From contig NZ_CP023439.1 in the NCBI RefSeq assembly GCF_002354895.1, forward strand, positions 4,154,001 through 4,218,000: a stretch of DNA of 64,000 bases, given 5' to 3'. This DNA comes from Thauera sp. K11. Lineage in GTDB: Bacteria; Pseudomonadota; Gammaproteobacteria; Burkholderiales; Rhodocyclaceae. Each line of letters opens with the position of its first letter. Position 1 is the first letter of the stretch. Below are positions 1 to 6,461 of the stretch, in pieces. The notes beneath the pieces were generated by a model. That model saw nothing but the letters and a program-made list of their open reading frames with translations. It ran no database searches and was not told where the DNA came from. A program made the position numbers and the translations under genes.

Positions 1-145
1 AGCAAAACACGCCTATCCAAATGTCCTGCAGGATCATGATCGCGGAATCGCCAGGCAGGCGCCTGCCACGGCCTTTGCCGGATTCCCGAAGGGCGCGCCC
101 GCCGCCCGACGATCCGTCCCAACCCGTTTCGCGAAGGAGAAGCGC

Positions 146-205
146 ATGCCGATCTTGCTGCATCCATCCCTCACCATGAGGACGGTCGCCCATGGGCCTG
201 TTTGA
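146..205 (+). CDS. possible 19-codon leader peptide overlapping vgrG
   Basis: A short ATG frame follows a good Shine-Dalgarno (aaggaga, 5-6 nt upstream of the ATG) and ends 14 nt inside the following vgrG. The overlap would allow translational coupling, because the vgrG start at 192 has only a moderate ribosome site (gagg). The peptide has no recognisable motif. It may instead be a relic of the 3' end or start of a lost gene. The preceding bases 1-145 contain nothing else I can assign. Confidence 0.2.
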   Translation: MPILLHPSLTMRTVAHGPV

Positions 206-2921
206 CGCCCCCCGCACGCTGACGGCCCAAAGCGCCGCGCTGCCGCAGCACCTCGGCCAGCCTGCCCTGGTGCCGGTGCGCCTGTCCGGGGAAGAAGGGC
301 TCTCGTCGCTCTTCACCTACCTGCTCGAACTCAAGACCCCCGACGCGCTCGCCTTCGCCCCCAGCCTGGCCGCCAACTTCGACCTTGCCGGCATGGTCGG
401 CCGCGAGATCACCGTCAGCATCCAGCTCGAAGGCCGGGGCCACTTCATCCCCGGCGCCGTCGGCGACCAGGGGCTGGCCAACCAGGGCGCCGGCGTGCGC
501 GAAATCTCCGCACTCATCGCCGAGGCCCGCTACCTGCGCGAAGAAGGCCGCCACCACGTCTATGGCCTCACCCTGCGCCCCTGGCTGTGGCTCGCCACCC
601 TCACCGCCGACTGCAGGATCTTCCAGGACAAGACCGTCATCCAGATCCTGGACGACCTCTTCGCCGACACCCCCTTCGTCGTCGAAAAGCGCCTGCAGAC
701 CGCCAAGTACCCGCCGCGCGACTACCAGACCCAGTTCAACGAAACCGACTACCACTTCTTCGCCCGCCTGTGCGAAGAATGGGGCATCGCCTGGTGGTTC
801 GAGCACGCCGACGGCAAGCACCGCCTGATCCTCGCCGACCAGCCCGGCGCCTATCGCCCTTCGCCCAGCGACGCCTACCGGCAGGTGAGCGTCTACCCGC
901 CCGGCCACAAGCTCGACGAGGAATACCTGCACGCCGTCTCCATCCGGGACCGCCTCGTCACCGGCGCCTGGGCCGGCACCGACGTCGACTACACCCGCCG
1001 CCGCGCCGATCTGGCCGTCCGCCACCACGACCCGCGCCCCACCGGCCATGCCGACCACGAAGTCTTCCACTGGCCGGCCGACACCAGCCAGCCCAAGGCC
1101 GGCGCCGGCGGCATGTCCGGCCCGGCCAACGACCCGCGCGCCGAAGGCGGACACTTCGCCCGCGTGCGCCTGCAGGCCCTGCGCGCCGCCGGCTGGCAGG
1201 CCAGCGCCCGGGGCAACGTCCGCGGCCTGGCCGCCGGCCACACCTTCCACCTGAAGAAACACCCGCAGGACGCGGCCAACATCGAATGGCTGATCCTGTC
1301 CGCGCGCCTGGACATCGAAGAGATTGCCCAGGAAAGCCAGGGCAGCGCCGGCATCCCCGCCCAGCAATGGCGCTGCACCGTCGATCTCGAGCTGCAACCG
1401 ACGCGAGAGGTCTATCGGCCGCCGCTGAACCATCCCCGCCCGGCCATCGGCGGCCCGGTGCGCGCCATCGTCACCGGCCCGGCGGGCAAGGAGATCTGGA
1501 CCGACCCCTACGGCCGCGTCAAGGTCGCCTTCCCGTGGGACCGCTACCACCGCAGCGACGACCATTCCTCCTGCTGGCTGCGGGTCTCCACCGCCTGGGC
1601 CGGCAACCAGTACGGCGGCATCCAGCTCCCCCGCATCGGCCACGAGGTGCTCGTCAGCTTCGAAGGCGGCGACCCGGACAAACCCATCGTTACCGGCCGG
1701 GTGGCCGACAACCAGAACCTGCCGCCCTGGCAACTGCCCGGCAACCAGGCGCTCTCGGGTTTGCGCAGCAAGGAACTGTACGGCCAGCGCAACAACCACC
1801 TCGTGCTCGACGACAGCGAAGGCCAGATCCAGGCGCAACTGTCCTCCGACCATGCGCTGAGCCAACTGAACCTCGGCAGCATCACCCGCATTCCCGACAC
1901 CAGCGGGCGGGCCGACCGGCGCGGGGAAGGGTTCGAACTGCGCACCGATGCGCACGGCGTCGTGCGCGCCGGGGCGGGCATGCTGCTCACCACCGAAACC
2001 CGCAGCCACGCCGCCAGCCATGTCAAATCCATGGGCGAGACGCTGGCTCGGCTGGAAGCCGCGCAGGAAGCGCATGCGGCACTCGCCGACCTGGCTCGCC
2101 AGCATGAGGCGCAAACCAGCGGCGAGCAGGATGAGGTCTCGGACGCGTTGGAGCGCCAGAACCAGGACCTGCGGGGCGAGGGAGCGCCCAACCCCGAATC
2201 CGGCCATTTCCCTGAATTCGCCGCACCGCATCTCACGCTGTCCAGCCCCTCGGGCATTGCCGCGACAAGCGGCGGCAGCATCCACCTCGCCAGCGGCGAG
2301 CACACCGCGCTCACCACCGGCGGCGACCTCGGCATCGCCAGCGGCAAGGGATTCTTCGCCAGCGTGAAGGAGAAGATCAGCCTCTTCACCCAGGAGAAGG
2401 GCATGAAGTTCGTCGCCGCCCACGACGACATCGACGTGCACGCCCTGAAGCACGCGATCAACCTCGTCGCCAAGCTCGGCATCACCTGCACTGCCGAAAC
2501 CATCCAATTCCAGGCCAAGAAGGAAATCATCATCAACGGCGGCGGCAGCTATATCCGCCTGGCCAAGGACGAGATCGAGGCCGGCACCGCAGGCAAGGTC
2601 ACGGTCCACCGCGCCGCATTCTCCATGGTCGGACCGAAGAGCGTGCCGGTGCGGATGCCCGACATGCCATTGGCCGTCGCCGGTCCGTATGCAGCCCGCT
2701 ACCAGATCTTCAAGAACGATGGGCGCCCCTATGAAGGCTACCGTTGTCAGGCCGGAGTGGACGGCGAAATGCTCAAACACGAGTACACCGATCCGGACGG
2801 GCATATCCGGGTGATCGAAACCGAATCGCCCAGGCGCGTTTCGGTAGAAAAAGCCGTGTTGCGCGAAAGCGAGCGCCTGACGGAAGACTGGCAGTCCCGG
2901 CTGGCCGGGAAGGGAGGCTGA
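192..2921 (+). CDS. vgrG: T6SS spike protein VgrG (copy 1, with TTR-like adaptor tail)
   Basis: VgrG trimers form the puncturing tip of the T6SS tube and carry effectors. In this 909-residue protein the gp27-like N-terminal part spans about residues 1-400. The gp5-like OB fold is at about 405-510, with the conserved run DPYGRVKVAFPWDR followed by the GNQYGG and GHEVLVSFEGGDPDKP motifs. A DUF2345 extension covers about 680-825. From about residue 826 the sequence changes to a transthyretin-like pattern (YQIFKNDGRPYEGY, then a DGEMLKHEYTDPDGHI strand pair), a type of tail known in other VgrGs to bind the effector. The next gene starts 1 nt after the stop, so the adaptor very likely serves that nuclease. 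Residues up to about 619 are the same as in the second VgrG at 6458. Confidence 0.95.
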   Translation: MGLFDAPRTLTAQSAALPQHLGQPALVPVRLSGEEGLSSLFTYLLELKTPDALAFAPSLAANFDLAGMVGREITVSIQLEGRGHFIPGAVGDQGLANQGAGVREISALIAEARYLREEGRHHVYGLTLRPWLWLATLTADCRIFQDKTVIQILDDLFADTPFVVEKRLQTAKYPPRDYQTQFNETDYHFFARLCEEWGIAWWFEHADGKHRLILADQPGAYRPSPSDAYRQVSVYPPGHKLDEEYLHAVSIRDRLVTGAWAGTDVDYTRRRADLAVRHHDPRPTGHADHEVFHWPADTSQPKAGAGGMSGPANDPRAEGGHFARVRLQALRAAGWQASARGNVRGLAAGHTFHLKKHPQDAANIEWLILSARLDIEEIAQESQGSAGIPAQQWRCTVDLELQPTREVYRPPLNHPRPAIGGPVRAIVTGPAGKEIWTDPYGRVKVAFPWDRYHRSDDHSSCWLRVSTAWAGNQYGGIQLPRIGHEVLVSFEGGDPDKPIVTGRVADNQNLPPWQLPGNQALSGLRSKELYGQRNNHLVLDDSEGQIQAQLSSDHALSQLNLGSITRIPDTSGRADRRGEGFELRTDAHGVVRAGAGMLLTTETRSHAASHVKSMGETLARLEAAQEAHAALADLARQHEAQTSGEQDEVSDALERQNQDLRGEGAPNPESGHFPEFAAPHLTLSSPSGIAATSGGSIHLASGEHTALTTGGDLGIASGKGFFASVKEKISLFTQEKGMKFVAAHDDIDVHALKHAINLVAKLGITCTAETIQFQAKKEIIINGGGSYIRLAKDEIEAGTAGKVTVHRAAFSMVGPKSVPVRMPDMPLAVAGPYAARYQIFKNDGRPYEGYRCQAGVDGEMLKHEYTDPDGHIRVIETESPRRVSVEKAVLRESERLTEDWQSRLAGKGG
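211..2047 (+). repeat. vgrG core duplicate, copy A
   Basis: This 1837-bp block matches 6477-8313 at a constant offset of 6266 bp. The only difference I found is 1806 C against 8072 T (Leu to Phe). The same shadow reading frames occur in both copies, which confirms identity at nucleotide level and not just protein level. Confidence 0.9.
2605..2659 (+). repeat. 55-bp identical block at the VgrG body/tail junction, copy A
   Basis: This block is identical to 8871-8925. It encodes the last DUF2345 strand (HRAAFSMVGPKSVPVRMP), exactly where the two VgrG proteins change into unrelated adaptor tails. The flanking sequence is diverged on both sides. Confidence 0.85.
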
Positions 2922-2922
2922 C

Positions 2923-3957
2923 ATGGCCGTGCCAGCCATTGCCTGGGCCATCCTCGAACTGGTGAGTGCCGCCATCACCGCTTACGAAATCTACGACCTC
3001 AGCAGGGCGCTGTACGACGGCGTGGGCGAGTTCTCCAAGAATGTCGAGGCAGCCAAGGCCGAAATCCGCAAGAACATGGAGGCCCTGATGGAAGAGATCG
3101 CGGCCAAGGTCGATCATGAGACAGAGCGTGCCGCGCTGTGGGCCGCGACCGAGGCGGACGGCAAGATCCAGCAGGAAGTCACGCGCCAGGCCAGCGGGCG
3201 CGGGGCCAGGAGCCCCCTGATCCAGACCGCCATCCAGCAGAAGATTCCCTTCCGCCAAGTGATCTCCATGGTCTGCGACCAGGCCGACCGCATGCCGGTC
3301 GTTTCCGTGCGCCGCCGGCCGGGCGCCGAACTCAAGGACCTGGGTGCGGCCAGGAAGAAAGTCCTGCTGGAGATCCTGGCGGCCGGCGCCACGGAGCTGG
3401 GCTACATCGAAGACATCGACCAATTCATCGTCGTGCGCCAGAAGCAGTTGATGGCCAGCCTCATCTTCGAGTTCATGGACGACCTCGTCGAGTGGGCCAG
3501 CCCGCTCAAGGCGGAAGCCAGCTTCGGCCCGGGCCCCGGCTACGCCGACCCGCCGCTCGAAGGCACCAGGCTCTTGCGCAGGGGGCCGTCGATCAACCCC
3601 TTCTACCCGCTGCCCCATCGCGGGCGCGGCAGCCTGGCCGCCGACCTGGCCATCCCCGACTACCGCAAGACGCCGCTGCGCAAGGACAACGTCTTTGCCC
3701 TTGTCGAGATCAAGTTTGAGCGCGACAAGATCGAAAACCGGCAATTCGAGGGATACAAGGAACTCAGCGACAGATGCGCCAAGGTCAAGACCGAGGCTAT
3801 CGGCAAGGCGCGCACCTACGGCGGCAAGGGCGTCACCCTCGGCTGCCGGGTGTCGCTCTTCCGCTACCCCGAGGACAAGGCCAAAGCCCGTGACGAGGAT
3901 GGCAAGCCCGCCCGCGCGGGCTCGCAACGCAAACCCGGACGCAAGCACAACCGTTGA
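2923..3957 (+). CDS. predicted T6SS nuclease effector, VRR-NUC type (TseV-like)
   Basis: This 344-residue protein lies directly behind vgrG copy 1. Its Shine-Dalgarno (ggagg) lies within the vgrG end. The N-terminus has a hydrophobic helix (residues 1-35) followed by an amphipathic, charged helical stretch. At about 250-290 is a PD-(D/E)xK VRR-NUC pattern: IPDYRKTPL, then ALVEIKFERDKIENRQ and a Tyr-rich helix. The expected catalytic residues are the Asp of IPD and the Glu and Lys of VEIK. The C-terminus is Lys/Arg-rich, as expected for DNA contact. The following genes belong to the immunity family paired with VRR-NUC effectors, which supports the call. The role as an antibacterial DNase is inferred from family and context. 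Confidence 0.75.
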   Translation: MAVPAIAWAILELVSAAITAYEIYDLSRALYDGVGEFSKNVEAAKAEIRKNMEALMEEIAAKVDHETERAALWAATEADGKIQQEVTRQASGRGARSPLIQTAIQQKIPFRQVISMVCDQADRMPVVSVRRRPGAELKDLGAARKKVLLEILAAGATELGYIEDIDQFIVVRQKQLMASLIFEFMDDLVEWASPLKAEASFGPGPGYADPPLEGTRLLRRGPSINPFYPLPHRGRGSLAADLAIPDYRKTPLRKDNVFALVEIKFERDKIENRQFEGYKELSDRCAKVKTEAIGKARTYGGKGVTLGCRVSLFRYPEDKAKARDEDGKPARAGSQRKPGRKHNR

Positions 3958-3965
3958 GGAAACCC

Positions 3966-5249
3966 ATGAGCACCAGCGAAACCTACCTGAGCGACGAGGA
4001 AATTGCCGAGTTCATCCGGGAGACCAAGGCCGAGCCGCAGTACTTCTACGGCGACGAAGGGCGTGAATACGGCGTATGCCCGTTCATTACCTTCTACGTC
4101 TACCACCATGATGCACAATTCCTGAGCCTGTGCGACAAGATGATCGACATCCACCACCGGCTGGAGCGGATGATCGATTCGCCCTACCGCAAGGTTCTGA
4201 AGGATGCCACCGAAACCTGGTTCAAGGCCGGCGACAAACGCCTGCCGACCGACCTGCGCGCCGAGGCGCGCAAGGCACAGGCTCAGCATCGCTCATTCTG
4301 GATTCAGTCCACCGATATGGACAGCCCGCTCGCCTCGGCCCGCTGGGCCATCGACGCACGTGTGACCAAGAACAGCGCCATGCGCTACACCACGCTCAAG
4401 ATTACCTTCCGCCATAGCTGGTATGTCGAGCATCGGCGGGAATGGCGGGAATTCGTGCTCGCCTGCCTGCGCTTGCTGGAACCGGAACAGTGCTACAGCG
4501 GCTTCGAGATCGGCAACACCGCGGCCGGGGTGATGGGCGCCTACGAAAGCGACGTCCTGGAGCGCATCTGCGCCGACCACTTCTACGGGCTGGACATCGA
4601 CCACCCCGGCGACATGGGTTTCCAGTACCACCGGGACGAGGACGGCTGGGTCAATCCGGCCCGCCTCGGCGCCGGGATGCGCACGCCCACCTGGGGCTTC
4701 CTGCTGTCGCCCCACTGGTTCGACAAGCTGGGGCTGGACGAACTACGCCTGTACGAAGGGCTGAACGATGCACGCATCCGCATCGAAGCCCTGCCGCGCG
4801 GCAGCGACGGGCGGACGAGCTACTGGATCGAACTGGGGGATCTGTCGCTGTACCCGGTCGAAGACGGCGTGCCGGAACTGCCGGTGATCGCCAACCGGCT
4901 GATCCGCCCGGTGCGTTGCGACGACTTGAACCTGCTCTCGCTCGATCCGTGGGACGGCGACCCGAATCCGCGCTTCGATTTCCAGAGCGGGCCGCGCTGG
5001 ATGGGACGCTTCGACGAAGGCAGCGACTGGCCCTCGCCCGAGCACCGGGCACCCCGTCCGCCATCCGCACCGGCGCAGCCGAAGCCGCCCACGCTCTCGG
5101 CCCGCCCCGGCGAGCCCTGCCCGCGAGAAGGCGTGTGGTTCGCCATCCACCTGCGTGGCAAGGAAATACGCATGCGGCAGGGCGAAACCATGCCCGGGCC
5201 GAAGATCGGCCCGTCCGGGGCGGTCACCTGGTATTTCAAGGGGCCGTGA
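3966..5249 (+). CDS. T6SS immunity protein, DUF3396/TsiV-like (copy 1)
   Basis: This 427-residue protein probably neutralises the nuclease encoded just upstream. The start at 3966 is preferred over an in-frame ATG at 3954, because gagga lies at the right distance. The body (residues about 1-350) matches the DUF3396 'type VI immunity' family: an N-terminal YGVCPFITFYVYHHD region, a central TLKITFRHSWYVEHR and a late WGFLLSPHWFDKLG. A Pro-rich linker (about 360-378) leads to a 50-residue tail with CPREGVWF, GETMPGP and WYFKG. The PoNi-like proteins at 10727-15960 carry the same tail. A close paralogue follows at 5277. Confidence 0.75.
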   Translation: MSTSETYLSDEEIAEFIRETKAEPQYFYGDEGREYGVCPFITFYVYHHDAQFLSLCDKMIDIHHRLERMIDSPYRKVLKDATETWFKAGDKRLPTDLRAEARKAQAQHRSFWIQSTDMDSPLASARWAIDARVTKNSAMRYTTLKITFRHSWYVEHRREWREFVLACLRLLEPEQCYSGFEIGNTAAGVMGAYESDVLERICADHFYGLDIDHPGDMGFQYHRDEDGWVNPARLGAGMRTPTWGFLLSPHWFDKLGLDELRLYEGLNDARIRIEALPRGSDGRTSYWIELGDLSLYPVEDGVPELPVIANRLIRPVRCDDLNLLSLDPWDGDPNPRFDFQSGPRWMGRFDEGSDWPSPEHRAPRPPSAPAQPKPPTLSARPGEPCPREGVWFAIHLRGKEIRMRQGETMPGPKIGPSGAVTWYFKGP

Positions 5250-5276
5250 CGGGCTTGTCAGAGGGAAGAAAGGACC

Positions 5277-6461
5277 ATGAGCACCAGCGAGTTGTATCTC
5301 ACCGACGAGGAAATCGCCGAATTCATCGCCGAGACCAAGAAGGGGTATGGCTATACCTACGGCTACGAAGACCAGGAATACGGCGTATGCCCGTTCATTA
5401 CCTTCTACGTCTACCACCATGACGCGCAGTTCCTGAGCCTGTGCGACAAGATGATCGACCTCCACCACCGGCTGGAGCGGATGATCGATTCGCCCTACCG
5501 CAAGGTTTGGAAGGATGCCACCCAAGTCTGGTTCAAGGCCAGCGACAAGCGCCTGCCGACCGACTTGCGCGCCGAGGCGCGCAAGGCACTGGACCAGGGC
5601 AAGGAATTCTGGGTTCGGGCCACCGACATGGACAGCCCGCTCGCCTCGGCCCGCTGGGCCATCGACGCGCAGGTGACCAATTGCAGCGCGATGGATTACA
5701 CCACGCTCAAGATCACCTTCCGCCATAGCTGGTATGTCGAGCATCGGCGGGAATGGCGGGAATTCGTGCTCGCCTGCCTGCACCTGCTGGAACCGGAACA
5801 GTGCTACAGCGGCTTCGAGATCGGCAACACCGGCGCCTACGAAAGCGACGTCCTGGAGCGCATCTGCGCCGACCACTTCTACGGGCTGGACATCGACCAC
5901 CCCGGTGACATGGGCTTCCAGTACCACCGAAATGAGAAGGGCTGGGTCAATCCGGCCCGCCTCGGCGCCGGGCTGCGCACGCCGACCTGGGGCTTCCTGC
6001 TGTCGCCCCACTGGTTCGACAAGCTGGGATTGGACGAACTACGCCTGTACGAAGGGCTGAACGATGCACGCATCCGCATCGAAGCCCTGCCGCGCAGCAG
6101 CGACGGGCGGACGAGCTACTGGATCGAACTGGGGGAGCTGTCGCTGTACCCGATCGAAGACGGCGTGCCGGAACTGCCGGTGATCGCCAACCGGCTGATC
6201 CGCCCGGTGCGTTGCGACGACTTGAACCTGCTCTCGCTCGACCCGTGGGACGACGACCCGAATCCGCGCTTCGATTTCCAGAGCGGGCCGCGCTGGATGG
6301 GGCGCTTCGACGAAGGCAGCGACTGGCCCTCGCCCGAGCGCCGGGCACCCCGTCCGCCATCCGCACCGGCGCAGCCGAAGCCGCCCGCGCTCTCGGCGCG
6401 GCCGGGCCAGCCGTGCCTGCGGGAAGGCGTGGGGTATCCCAGTAAGGACGACCGGCCATGA
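5277..6461 (+). CDS. T6SS immunity protein, DUF3396/TsiV-like (copy 2, tail truncated)
   Basis: This 394-residue paralogue of the preceding gene starts with MSTSELYLTDEEIAEFI and lacks a 5-residue insertion found in copy 1 near the middle. The C-terminal tail stops right after LREGVG, where copy 1 continues with VWF. The last seven codons (YPSKDDR and following) are unrelated, and the stop overlaps the vgrG copy 2 start (ATGA). The simplest reading is that arrival of the vgrG copy cut off the tail. Residues near the N-terminus (about 25-120) differ most between the two copies, so they may recognise different toxin variants. Confidence 0.75.
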   Translation: MSTSELYLTDEEIAEFIAETKKGYGYTYGYEDQEYGVCPFITFYVYHHDAQFLSLCDKMIDLHHRLERMIDSPYRKVWKDATQVWFKASDKRLPTDLRAEARKALDQGKEFWVRATDMDSPLASARWAIDAQVTNCSAMDYTTLKITFRHSWYVEHRREWREFVLACLHLLEPEQCYSGFEIGNTGAYESDVLERICADHFYGLDIDHPGDMGFQYHRNEKGWVNPARLGAGLRTPTWGFLLSPHWFDKLGLDELRLYEGLNDARIRIEALPRSSDGRTSYWIELGELSLYPIEDGVPELPVIANRLIRPVRCDDLNLLSLDPWDDDPNPRFDFQSGPRWMGRFDEGSDWPSPERRAPRPPSAPAQPKPPALSARPGQPCLREGVGYPSKDDRP

